From an uncultured Elusimicrobium sp. (GTDB lineage: Bacteria; Elusimicrobiota; Elusimicrobia; Elusimicrobiales; Elusimicrobiaceae), in assembly GCA_946061795.1 (NCBI GenBank), contig CAMGSK010000072.1, positions 1 to 7,333 on the forward strand: 7,333 nt of DNA, in the 5' to 3' direction. Below are positions 1 to 6,480 of the stretch, in pieces. The notes beneath the pieces are model-generated. The model was given only the letters and a program-made list of their open reading frames with translations. It did no database searches and was not told the origin of the DNA. A program made the translations under genes and the position numbers. Position 1 is the stretch's first letter, and each line of letters starts with the position of its first letter.

Positions 1-1124
1 CCGATGGTCTGGTTGGCCGGGATGGTGTTGAAGCGGTCAATAATGACTTTTTTGAGTTTGCAGCCCGGTTTAATCTCGCACGAATCCATAATGACGCAGC
101 CCTCCATTTCCACGCCGTCATGCACGATGACTTTGCTGGAAAGCACGCAATTTTTGATTTTGGCTTTGGGATAAATCACGCAGCCGTTGCTGATCATGGA
201 GTTGACCACTTCGCCGCCCATATATTTGGTGGGAGGCACGCGGTAAGCCGTGGTGTTAATGGGCCACTGGGGGTTGTCCAAATCCAGCTTGGGTTTGGGC
301 CCCAGCAAATCCATATTCGTCTGCCAAAAAGATTCTATCGTCCCCACGTCGCGCCAATAGCCCTGTTCTTCATAGGGCTTGGCGCCGGGCAAAGACTGGC
401 TCTGGAAGTCATAAGCGAAGGTGCGGTGGTCGGAAAGAATTTTAGGCAAAATGTGTTTGCCAAAGTCCAACGCGGGCACTTCGCAGAAACGTTTTTGGAG
501 CACCTGCAGCAGTACGTCCGTATTAAAAATATAATTGCCCATAGAGGCAAAAGCCGCCTTGGGGTTGCCGGGAATGTGGCGGGGATTTTGGGGTTTTTCG
601 TCAAACTGGATAATGCGGTGATTGTCGTCCGTACCCAAAATGCCGAAAGCGGGCGCATCTTTTATGCTGACGGTGTTGGCCGCCACAGTGACGTCGGCCT
701 TGTTTTTCAAGTGAAAATCAATCATTTGCCGCACGTCCATGCGGTAAATGTGGTCCGCACCGAAAATAGCCACCAAGTCCGGAGCAAAATCACGCACCAA
801 GTTGATGTTTTGGCGGACGGAATCAGCCGTCCCGCGGTACCAAATTTCCCCTAAGCGCATTTGCGGCGGCACGCAGGTAAGGAAATGATCCGGAATCAAA
901 CCCTCCGTACGCCACGCGGTGCGCAAATATTCAATCAAACTTTGGGACAAATACTGCACCAGCACGTACGAAGAAAAAATGCCGGAATTGACAAAGTTGG
1001 ATAATACAAAATCCACGATGCGGTACTTCCCTCCGAACGGCACCGAAGGTTTGGAACGTTCTTTGGTCAACGGGTAAAGACGCTCTCCTTTGCCTCCGGC
1101 CATAATCATGCCTAAAACCTTCAT
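1..1124 (-). CDS. glgC: Glucose-1-phosphate adenylyltransferase (ADP-glucose pyrophosphorylase), 3' end cut by window edge
   Basis: This cytoplasmic enzyme makes ADP-glucose from ATP and glucose-1-phosphate, the committed step of bacterial glycogen synthesis. The visible 374 residues begin MKVLGMIMAGGKGERLYPLT, the nucleotidyltransferase P-loop, followed by a KPSVPFGGKYRIVDF block (residues 25-39). Further on are a WYRGTADSVRQN block, GADHIY with D124 in the place of catalytic D142 of the E. coli enzyme, FDEKP with K177 matching the glucose-1-phosphate-binding K195, and VGTIESFWQTNMDLL. The end is a hexapeptide-type left-handed beta-helix. By comparison with the E. coli protein (431 residues), a few dozen C-terminal residues lie beyond the left edge. 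R15 and K25 match E. coli R32 and K42, but E22 stands where the fructose-1,6-bisphosphate-binding K39 would be, so the effector response may differ (inference). The ATG at 1124 has a GGGAGGG ribosome site. The gene is last of three visible in the operon, 17 nt after thyX. Confidence 0.96.
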   Translation of the reverse strand, partial: MKVLGMIMAGGKGERLYPLTKERSKPSVPFGGKYRIVDFVLSNFVNSGIFSSYVLVQYLSQSLIEYLRTAWRTEGLIPDHFLTCVPPQMRLGEIWYRGTADSVRQNINLVRDFAPDLVAIFGADHIYRMDVRQMIDFHLKNKADVTVAANTVSIKDAPAFGILGTDDNHRIIQFDEKPQNPRHIPGNPKAAFASMGNYIFNTDVLLQVLQKRFCEVPALDFGKHILPKILSDHRTFAYDFQSQSLPGAKPYEEQGYWRDVGTIESFWQTNMDLLGPKPKLDLDNPQWPINTTAYRVPPTKYMGGEVVNSMISNGCVIYPKAKIKNCVLSSKVIVHDGVEMEGCVIMDSCEIKPGCKLKKVIIDRFNTIPANQTI

Positions 1125-1129
1125 GTTTT

Positions 1130-1136
1130 CCCTCCC
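1130..1136 (-). promoter_or_regulatory. Ribosome binding site of glgC
   Basis: The minus strand reads GGGAGGG, five nucleotides before the ATG at 1124. It lies in the 17-nt gap after the thyX stop and fixes the glgC start, which also begins exactly at the conserved GlgC N-terminal strand. Confidence 0.8.
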
Positions 1137-1141
1137 TTTTA

Positions 1142-1831
1142 TCATGCCGCGCCAAGGGGCAGGCTCTTGTCCAACGCTTCAAAAGCTTCCCACGTCCACG
1201 GCATTTTTTCTTTAAAAATCTGGGCGATGGCGTCTGCATAGACGCGGATTTCGTACTGGGCGTGCCCGTCCATGCGCAATTGCAAAAAGTTCAGCAGGCT
1301 CCGGGCATTCACCGTCCAGTAAAACTGCGTATATTGACACACGGGCAGTACGCCGCGCGCCATTTCACGCGCCACGCCGGCTTGCAAAAGTTTGTTGTAG
1401 GCGGCGTAAGAAGCCTCTACGCTTTCTTCATACAATTTGCGCAGAGCTGCGTTGTCCAAATCAGCCGCCACGGAACCTTGACGGTTTTTCACATCCTGTC
1501 CGCGGAATTCCTGCGGGATATAAAATTCGTCTTTGACCTGCGTATAGCGGGCGCTGATTTCGTTAAACGAACCCCAGCGGTGGCGCATCCACTGGCGCGC
1601 CACATAAATCGGGCAGCAAACGTGGAACTGAAAAGAACAATGTTCAAACGGCGTATGGTGCCGGTGCTCCAACAGGTATTTAATCAAACCCCGGTCCCGC
1701 TCTTCTCCTTTGGAGCTGCCGCCGAAAGACACGCGGGCGGAACTGACCGCACGCTCGTCTCCTCCCATAAAGTCAACCAGCCGTATAAAACCTTTGTCCA
1801 ACAGTTGAATGGTATCGTTGCTGTTTTGCAC
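1142..1831 (-). CDS. thyX: Flavin-dependent thymidylate synthase ThyX
   Basis: ThyX methylates dUMP to dTMP using methylenetetrahydrofolate, FAD and NADPH, and replaces the unrelated ThyA. The 229-residue protein is of normal length for the family. The signature RHRx7S is present as RHRWGSFNEIS (residues 83-93) and continues as ARY. Upstream is HTPFEH (59-64). Downstream are RGVLP (159-163), FYWTVNARSLLNFLQLR (170-186), whose R177 lies in the dUMP-binding region, and AQYEIR (191-196). All of this resembles the Thermotoga maritima enzyme closely. The start is a GTG at 1829-1831, chosen because an AGGAG site sits seven nucleotides upstream. It lies 16 nt downstream of the exported-protein gene and 17 nt upstream of glgC, so the three are probably cotranscribed, although they share no pathway. 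I see no thyA in the window. Confidence 0.97.
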   Translation of the reverse strand: MQNSNDTIQLLDKGFIRLVDFMGGDERAVSSARVSFGGSSKGEERDRGLIKYLLEHRHHTPFEHCSFQFHVCCPIYVARQWMRHRWGSFNEISARYTQVKDEFYIPQEFRGQDVKNRQGSVAADLDNAALRKLYEESVEASYAAYNKLLQAGVAREMARGVLPVCQYTQFYWTVNARSLLNFLQLRMDGHAQYEIRVYADAIAQIFKEKMPWTWEAFEALDKSLPLGAA

Positions 1832-1838
1832 AATCTTT

Positions 1839-1843
1839 CTCCT
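1839..1843 (-). promoter_or_regulatory. Ribosome binding site that decides the GTG start of thyX
   Basis: The minus strand reads AGGAG seven nucleotides upstream of the GTG at 1831, just after the TAA of the preceding gene. No in-frame ATG nearby has a comparable site, so the GTG start is favoured. Confidence 0.8.
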
Positions 1844-1847
1844 GATA

Positions 1848-3179
1848 TTATCTGTAAATTTCCACTAATGTAGTCCGGCCTCCCGGCAATATCTGCGGCG
1901 CCAAAATGCCGCCTGACGTGCAGCTGGTGTCATAAACAAAACCGTTTAATTGCACGGTTTCCCGAATGTTCAGCGCGCCGTTTTCATACGTCAGGAAATG
2001 AATTTTTCCTCCGTCGTACTGGCCGAATTGCTCAGACAGCGCACCCAGTTTGGCCGTATTTTCCACCCCCGCCAGCGTGGCGCGGCCCGCGGGGCCGTAA
2101 ACTTGCACGGAGGGATAAAAAGAAAGGATGTCTTGTTTATATTTTACACGATTTGGGGCCGAAGCGAAACGCGCCGGCGATTGGGCGTACTTTCCGTCGT
2201 CCAGACGTACGCGCAGTCTTCCGTTGGATGCGGTATAAACAAAATTATTTTCTCCGGCCTTTTGCACCGGATAATATTGCACGCCGGAAAGGCGGTTTCC
2301 GTAAGCGGAGAAAATCTTTTTCCCGGCGGAAAAACGTCCGTCCTTATACACCAGTTCCCGCGCGTCGGAAGCTTTGTTTCCGTTTGCAAACGCTTTCTGC
2401 GCGTATAACTTTTTGTCCGAGCCGCAGCCCAATTCCTTCACCAAATACGGCAGCGTACCCAACAAAACGGGCTCCCGGTCCGATACGTCAAATACCAAGG
2501 TGGAAACTTGTTGCTTCCTTTCATCATAGACGCTGACAAACGCCTGGGCGCGGCCCGCGCCCGTCACGTCCGCGGCCGAAACCGATACGGCTTTCCTCCC
2601 GGACGGCAGTTTATAAACGGCCGTTTCCCGCAGTTCCGCGCCGTCTTGCGCATACACCACCAGATTTCCTTTGGTGTCCGCCGCCGCAATTTCTTCTCCC
2701 GGCAACGCATTAAAATCCGCCTTTACCGCACCGACGATTTCCCGCTCCACGACGGGATACGTGTTCATTTTGCGGGAAGATTTCTCCCCGGCCGGAAAAG
2801 CTTCCGCCGTCTGTACGGCGGGAGCGGAAACGGGCGCGGCGGAAGGAGCAAACGTAATGACCGCTTCCTGCCCGACGGAAAATTTCGGCGCGCCGGGCAT
2901 TTCTCCCACGGCGTAAAGCGGCTGTGTCTCCACTATTTTTCCTTCCCGGGAATACCGGTTTATCCGCCCCAAATCCCGGCCCGTTTTGGGGTTGACCAAC
3001 TTCTCGGAAGAAAGAATCACTTTAAAAGATTCCCCGACGGAAACGTTGCGATTGAGTTCAGACGTATCCAGATAAATCCGGTCTCCCTCCTGTTTCACGA
3101 CGGACACCTGAGCCCACGCACAGGAAAAAACACATACGGCCGCACAGGCGGCCAAAAAGCGTTGGAAATTTATTTTCAT
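1848..3179 (-). CDS. Exported protein with FlgT-C-like N-terminal domain and FG-GAP/VCBS-like propeller region
   Basis: I do not recognise a named gene. The 443-residue product starts with a signal peptide (residues 1-23: K2 and R7, a hydrophobic A/C/V/F core, then AWA before Q24), so it is probably released into the periplasm or beyond. VFSC at 17-20 is a poor lipobox and a less likely alternative. Residues about 25-110 (GDRIYLDTSELNRNVSVGES, then NPKTGRDLGR and a final SVGQEAVI) resemble the small beta-barrel at the C-terminus of FlgT and similar envelope proteins. An Ala/Pro-rich linker follows (111-135). From about 150 onward there are FG-GAP/VCBS-like units such as VKADFNALPGEEIAAADTKG (D155, E162) and SAADVTGAGRAQAFVSVYDE (D204), suggesting a beta-propeller. 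Both domain calls are read by eye. An in-frame ATG at 3197 would add MLYHYY, but it would lie inside the -10 region and spoil the signal peptide. Neither start has a Shine-Dalgarno sequence. The gene heads the operon with thyX and glgC. Confidence 0.72.
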   Translation of the reverse strand: MKINFQRFLAACAAVCVFSCAWAQVSVVKQEGDRIYLDTSELNRNVSVGESFKVILSSEKLVNPKTGRDLGRINRYSREGKIVETQPLYAVGEMPGAPKFSVGQEAVITFAPSAAPVSAPAVQTAEAFPAGEKSSRKMNTYPVVEREIVGAVKADFNALPGEEIAAADTKGNLVVYAQDGAELRETAVYKLPSGRKAVSVSAADVTGAGRAQAFVSVYDERKQQVSTLVFDVSDREPVLLGTLPYLVKELGCGSDKKLYAQKAFANGNKASDARELVYKDGRFSAGKKIFSAYGNRLSGVQYYPVQKAGENNFVYTASNGRLRVRLDDGKYAQSPARFASAPNRVKYKQDILSFYPSVQVYGPAGRATLAGVENTAKLGALSEQFGQYDGGKIHFLTYENGALNIRETVQLNGFVYDTSCTSGGILAPQILPGGRTTLVEIYR

Positions 3180-3196
3180 ATAATAATGGTATAGCA
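3179..3196. promoter_or_regulatory. Putative bidirectional promoter between the exported-protein operon and mazG
   Basis: The plus strand carries a perfect -10 hexamer TATAAT (3179-3184). Four bases later is GTATAGCA (3189-3196), which on the minus strand reads TGCTATAC, an extended -10 (TGn followed by TATACC). With usual spacing, rightward transcripts would start near 3191 and give mazG a leader of about 25 nt. Leftward transcripts would start near 3182, only a few bases before the ATG at 3179, making that mRNA practically leaderless. I see no good -35 on either side. The same element recurs at 4449-4466. Confidence 0.55.
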
Positions 3197-3204
3197 TTTT
3201 TACC

Positions 3205-3209
3205 GGAGG
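3205..3209 (+). promoter_or_regulatory. Ribosome binding site of mazG
   Basis: GGAGG lies six nucleotides before the ATG at 3216. It is the only clear Shine-Dalgarno sequence among the four genes that start in the two divergent spacers. Confidence 0.85.
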
Positions 3210-3215
3210 CTCACA

Positions 3216-3599
3216 ATGAAGAAAAATTTTGAAGATTTAAAACAAACCATTGCCGTGCTGCGCGGACCGGACGGATGCCCGTGGGACAAGAAACAAACGC
3301 ACGAAACTTTGATCAAATGCCTGCAGAACGAAAGCCAGGAACTCATTGACGCCATCCATAACCGCGACGATGAAAACATGAAAGAAGAATTGGGCGACGT
3401 GTTGCTGCAGGTGCTCATGCACGCGCAAATAGCCGCCGAAGAAGGCAAATTTTCCATAGACGACGTGGTGGACTATTTGGACGAAAAACTGCACCGCCGG
3501 CATCCGCACGTCTTCGGAGACCACGCCAAAGCCGTCACGGCCGAAGAAGCGCTGGAAGTGTGGCGCGAAATGAAGAAAAAAGAACGGGAAGGAAAATAA
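3216..3599 (+). CDS. mazG: Single-domain MazG family nucleoside triphosphate pyrophosphohydrolase
   Basis: MazG proteins hydrolyse NTPs and dNTPs to NMPs and pyrophosphate, cleaning the nucleotide pool in the cytoplasm. The 127-residue product shows the family pattern from end to end: LRGPDGCPWDKKQTHETL (15-32), the first metal-binding helix with E39 and E42 (ExxE), the second with E58 and D61 in EELGDVLLQV (ExxD), and RRHPHVFGD (94-102). E. coli MazG has two such domains in 263 residues. This is a complete single-domain form, ending KKKEREGK, not a truncated one. The ATG at 3216 has a GGAGG site and matches the usual N-terminus. The gene stands alone, divergent from the exported-protein/thyX/glgC operon and convergent with the phosphatase gene, and is closed by a strong terminator. 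The exact substrate cannot be told from sequence. Confidence 0.94.
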   Translation: MKKNFEDLKQTIAVLRGPDGCPWDKKQTHETLIKCLQNESQELIDAIHNRDDENMKEELGDVLLQVLMHAQIAAEEGKFSIDDVVDYLDEKLHRRHPHVFGDHAKAVTAEEALEVWREMKKKEREGK

Positions 3600-3626
3600 T
3601 TCCCTCCCGGTTCGTTGAAATTTTCC

Positions 3627-3654
3627 AAAGGAGCAAGACGTTTGCTCCTTTTTT
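3627..3654 (+). terminator. Rho-independent terminator after mazG
   Basis: A perfect 10-bp inverted repeat, AAAGGAGCAA (3627-3636) and TTGCTCCTTT (3642-3651), with a 5-base loop, runs into a T tract (six T from 3649 to 3654). It starts 28 nt after the mazG stop. It also lies 9 nt beyond the stop of the convergent phosphatase gene. Read on that strand, the tail has only three U before GG, so termination in that direction would be weaker. Confidence 0.88.
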
Positions 3655-3662
3655 CATGCGCC

Positions 3663-4442
3663 TCAGACCACATTCACCACTTCCGGCACCCCGTTTACAA
3701 TGCGCAAATACTGCAGTTTGCGGTGCAGCCCCACATCCACCGCGATAATATTGCGTCCGTTATCCAGTACGATTTCATCCACCTGCGTATGACCCACCAC
3801 CTGGCGCAAATCGCTGCGGGGAAAAGACGCAAACAAATCATCCAAATCTTCCCAAAATATACCGCCGAACCGGTCCGTTCCGCTGCGGTGCAGGCTGATA
3901 TTAAAAATGGGGTGGCGGAAAAAATCGTGTTTTATCGCTTCGCGAAAAATCATATTGGTCAAAATGGCCACATTGTTTTCGTTCAGCTCGTCCAGCTGCA
4001 TTTTAAAAATCTTCATCAGCTTGCGCGTGACGCCGGCGTGCGTAAAAAGAAATCCTTTGTACGCATAAGCAGCGCGCACTTCAAAATCCAACACCTGTCG
4101 TTTTAATTTGTCGCGCACCAGTTTGGCTTCTTCTTTGCCGAAACCCGAAATCAAAAAGTTGCTCATCAGCAGTTCCAGCTCATGATTTCCCACCAAACGG
4201 ATCACTTCCCCTTGGCTGGCGTTGGCCTGTTTTTGAATACGGTCCAGCAGTTCGTCCACTTGCCGCGGTTTCGGCCCCCGGTCAAAGATATCTCCCATCT
4301 GCACCAACCGGTTGCGTCCGCCGCACCAGTTCAAATCTCCGTCTATCAGGCCCGCGTGGCGCAGCAAAAGCACAAAGGCGTCATATTGCCCGTGTACGTC
4401 CCCGATAACGACTACCTGCCGGTGTGGTCTGGTCTGGGTCAT
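3663..4442 (-). CDS. PPP-type (calcineurin-like) metallophosphatase
   Basis: The 259-residue cytoplasmic protein carries the full motif series of the PPP branch of metallophosphoesterases, the family of bacterial Ser/Thr protein phosphatases, Shewanella-like phosphatases and ApaH-like enzymes. The motifs are GDVHG (14-18), GDIFDRG (50-56), GNHE (85-88), THAG (134-137) and GHT (217-219). These supply the Asp, His and Asn ligands of a two-metal centre. No signal peptide or extra domain is visible. The substrate may be a phosphoprotein, diadenosine polyphosphate or another phosphoester, and sequence alone does not decide. The frame stays open to an ATG at 4604, but that would add 54 residues antisense to the glcDE start. 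The ATG at 4442, 13 codons before GDVHG, is preferred. It has no Shine-Dalgarno sequence, and the predicted leader is only about 10 nt. The gene is transcribed alone, divergent from the glc operon. Confidence 0.88.
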   Translation of the reverse strand: MTQTRPHRQVVVIGDVHGQYDAFVLLLRHAGLIDGDLNWCGGRNRLVQMGDIFDRGPKPRQVDELLDRIQKQANASQGEVIRLVGNHELELLMSNFLISGFGKEEAKLVRDKLKRQVLDFEVRAAYAYKGFLFTHAGVTRKLMKIFKMQLDELNENNVAILTNMIFREAIKHDFFRHPIFNISLHRSGTDRFGGIFWEDLDDLFASFPRSDLRQVVGHTQVDEIVLDNGRNIIAVDVGLHRKLQYLRIVNGVPEVVNVV

Positions 4443-4448
4443 AAATAC

Positions 4449-4466
4449 TATAATGACAGTATAGCA
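4449..4466. promoter_or_regulatory. Putative bidirectional promoter between the phosphatase gene and glcDE
   Basis: The plus strand has TATAAT (4449-4454), then four bases, then GTATAGCA (4459-4466). The minus strand reads TGCTATACT, an extended -10 with hexamer TATACT. Predicted starts are near 4461 rightward (glcDE leader about 16 nt, without a Shine-Dalgarno) and near 4451 leftward (phosphatase leader about 10 nt). No clear -35 is seen. It matches the element at 3179-3196 base for base in both boxes. Confidence 0.55.
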
Positions 4467-4476
4467 AAAATACCCT

Positions 4477-6480
4477 ATGAATATACCCGCGCGCGCAATA
4501 AAACGTCTTGTCCGTCTGTTGGGGCCGGAGAACGTGCTCCGTGATGAGCTTTCTCTGGCGTTAAACGGATATGACTGTTCTCCCAGCCGGCACCGGCCGG
4601 ACATGGTGCTGACGGTAAGGGACGCGGCCCTGCTCCGTCCTTTGGTTCAAATTTTATCCGAAGAAAAAATCCCTTTCATCCCGCGCGCGGCGGCCACCAA
4701 TCATGCCGGAAGCTGTTCGGCCCCGCACGGGGGAGCGGTGCTCAACTTAAACCCGCTCTGCGAAATCTTCCGCATTGACATGGCGCACGGCCGGGCCGAA
4801 ACCTCCCCCTGCAGCGTGACCGGAGATTTGCAAAAAGCATTGGCTCCTCTCGGATTTTTTTACGCGCCCGACCCCGCCAGCGAAAAAGTGAGCACCTTGG
4901 CAGGGAACTTGGCCCAAAACGCCAGCGGCGCGCGCTGCATGAAATACGGCAACACTTCCGACAACACGCTGTGGGCCGATTTTATTACCGCCGGGGGAAA
5001 AGAATTTCGCCTTTCCCATAACGCGCCCGGGCCGGACTGGCTGGGGCTGACGGCAGGAAGCGAAGGAACGCTGGGACTCTTCAAAAGAATGTGCGTTAAA
5101 ATTCTCCCCGCGCCGCCGCTCATTAAAACTTTTTTAACCACTTTTCCTTCTTTGGAACTGGCCGTCCAAACCGTCAGCGATCTGGTGGCCCGGGGGCTGA
5201 TTCCCCGCTGTGTGGAAGCCATGGACCAAACCACCACCCGCGCCGTGGAAGATTTTACGCATGCCGGATATCCGGCGGACGCGCCCGCGCTGTTGATTAT
5301 TGAACTGGACGGAGCCGCGGGGCAAATCCGGCGCGATGCGCAAACGCTGGAAGAATTATGCCGTCAAAACAACTGTCAAACGTTTACCGCCGCGCGTACG
5401 CAGGCGCAGCGGGAAGAATTATGGAAGGGCCGCCGTGCGGCCTATTCCGCCATGGCCGCACTGGCTCCCAACGTGGCGGTGGGAGACGGCACCGTTCCCC
5501 GCAGCCAGCTGCCGCGCGCATTAAAACAGGTGCGTCAAATCATTGACCGATACGGGGTGACGGCCAGCCTGCTCTTTCACGCCGGGGACGGAAATTTTCA
5601 TCCGCAAATTGTTTTTGACGGACGGAGCAAAGAACAAACCTTGTTGGTCCACAAAGCGTTAAATGAAATTTTAAAATCCTGCATACAATGCGAGGGCACT
5701 CTGTCTGGGGAACACGGCGTAGGCGTAGAAAAACGCGCCGTCATGGCCGTCCAGTATTCGCGCGAAACCCTGCGTCTGTTTCAAAAAATAAAAAAAGCGT
5801 TTGACCCGCACAATCTGGCCAATCCGGGCAAAATCATTCCCGTGGGATTTGAAGACCGGGCTTCCTGCTGTACGGAGCAAGACGCCGCCGTGCTTTCGCT
5901 GGCGCGGGAAATAAAAAACCGCTTTCTCCAAAAACGCCGCACCGCCGTCTGCGGAGCGAATACGCGTCTGCCTAAAGCCCGCCCGCAGGAGGAGTTGTCC
6001 GCTCTTCCACTCAACAAAATACTGGATATAGACACCGCCAATTACACCGCTTCCGCACAAGCGGGCGTGACGGTTTCAGAACTGATTGCCGCTTTAAAAA
6101 CACGGAACTTATACGCCAAACTGCCGTCAAATTATCCGGGCACGCTGGGGGGGCTCGTCGCGGGCAAAGTCTGGGATGATTTCACGTCCCAAATCACGGG
6201 ACTTCAGGCCATATTGCCCGACGGGGATATTGTGGAATACGGCGGCAAACTGATGAAGAACGCCGCCGGATACAATTTATGCCGTTTGTTTACCGGCTCC
6301 GTGGGTGCGCTGGGACTCATTACCAAACTGACGTTTAAAATTTACGCCCTGCCGCAAACGCCGCAAAGCGAACTGAAACCTTTTGCCCGGTTTCAACCGG
6401 ATCCGTTGTTCCGCGCCGTTAAAAAAGAGCTGGACCCGGACGGACTTTTTCTCTCACCCGTTTTTGAGGAGAACGAATGA
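4477..6480 (+). CDS. GlcD-GlcE fusion: FAD-linked 2-hydroxyacid (glycolate / D-lactate type) dehydrogenase
   Basis: This 667-residue flavoprotein joins two subunits of the glycolate oxidase complex. Residues about 1-457 are a whole GlcD-type enzyme of the VAO/PCMH flavoprotein family: FAD loop RAAATNHAGSCSAPHGG (70-86), PDPASEKVSTLAGNLAQNASG (131-151), GSEGTLG (194-200), HAGDGNFHP (368-376), SGEHGVGVEKR (410-420) and NPGK (449-452). By analogy with D-2-hydroxyglutarate dehydrogenase, H368, H375 and E412 would bind the active-site metal. Residues about 463-667 resemble GlcE: PSNYPGTLGGLVAG (550-563), KLMKNAAGYNLCRLFTGSVG (591-610) and a FDPxGxxNP-like tail at LDPDGLF. This half is short (about 205 residues against about 350 in E. 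coli GlcE), apparently lacking the cap. The likely reaction is oxidation of glycolate, D-lactate or a similar D-2-hydroxyacid, passing electrons to the Fe-S protein encoded next. The ATG at 4477 has no Shine-Dalgarno but matches the usual GlcD start. The stop overlaps the next start as ATGA. Confidence 0.9.
   Translation: MNIPARAIKRLVRLLGPENVLRDELSLALNGYDCSPSRHRPDMVLTVRDAALLRPLVQILSEEKIPFIPRAAATNHAGSCSAPHGGAVLNLNPLCEIFRIDMAHGRAETSPCSVTGDLQKALAPLGFFYAPDPASEKVSTLAGNLAQNASGARCMKYGNTSDNTLWADFITAGGKEFRLSHNAPGPDWLGLTAGSEGTLGLFKRMCVKILPAPPLIKTFLTTFPSLELAVQTVSDLVARGLIPRCVEAMDQTTTRAVEDFTHAGYPADAPALLIIELDGAAGQIRRDAQTLEELCRQNNCQTFTAARTQAQREELWKGRRAAYSAMAALAPNVAVGDGTVPRSQLPRALKQVRQIIDRYGVTASLLFHAGDGNFHPQIVFDGRSKEQTLLVHKALNEILKSCIQCEGTLSGEHGVGVEKRAVMAVQYSRETLRLFQKIKKAFDPHNLANPGKIIPVGFEDRASCCTEQDAAVLSLAREIKNRFLQKRRTAVCGANTRLPKARPQEELSALPLNKILDIDTANYTASAQAGVTVSELIAALKTRNLYAKLPSNYPGTLGGLVAGKVWDDFTSQITGLQAILPDGDIVEYGGKLMKNAAGYNLCRLFTGSVGALGLITKLTFKIYALPQTPQSELKPFARFQPDPLFRAVKKELDPDGLFLSPVFEENE
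6467..6472 (+). promoter_or_regulatory. Ribosome binding site of the glcF-like gene, inside the end of glcDE
   Basis: AGGAGA lies four nucleotides before the ATG at 6477 and within the last codons of the fusion gene. Together with the ATGA overlap it points to coupled translation of the two subunits. Confidence 0.8.

Noticed and set aside
120..854. Long plus-strand open frame of 244 codons
   Set aside because: It is antisense to glgC, whose frame carries every family motif. The protein has no recognisable domain and is rich in His/Phe/Val as expected of a shadow frame.
1262..1873. Plus-strand open frame of 203 codons
   Set aside because: It is antisense to thyX, has no ribosome site and no recognisable motif.
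3120..3128. Lipobox (VFSC, residues 17-20) in the exported protein
   Set aside because: Phe at -2 is rare for signal peptidase II sites, and AWA at 21-23 before Gln is a better signal peptidase I site. It was not called a lipoprotein.
2508..3194. Plus-strand open frame of 228 codons
   Set aside because: It is antisense to the exported-protein gene, Arg/Phe/Gly-rich without any domain, and runs into the divergent promoter region.
3180..3197. Upstream ATG at 3197 for the exported protein
   Set aside because: It adds MLYHYY before a normal signal peptide, has no ribosome site, and lies within the predicted -10 element.
4443..4604. N-terminal extension of the phosphatase to an upstream ATG at 4604
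   Set aside because: It would cover the predicted promoter and the first 43 codons of glcDE, and the added sequence is unlike any phosphatase N-terminus. The ATG at 4442 places GDVHG at the normal position.
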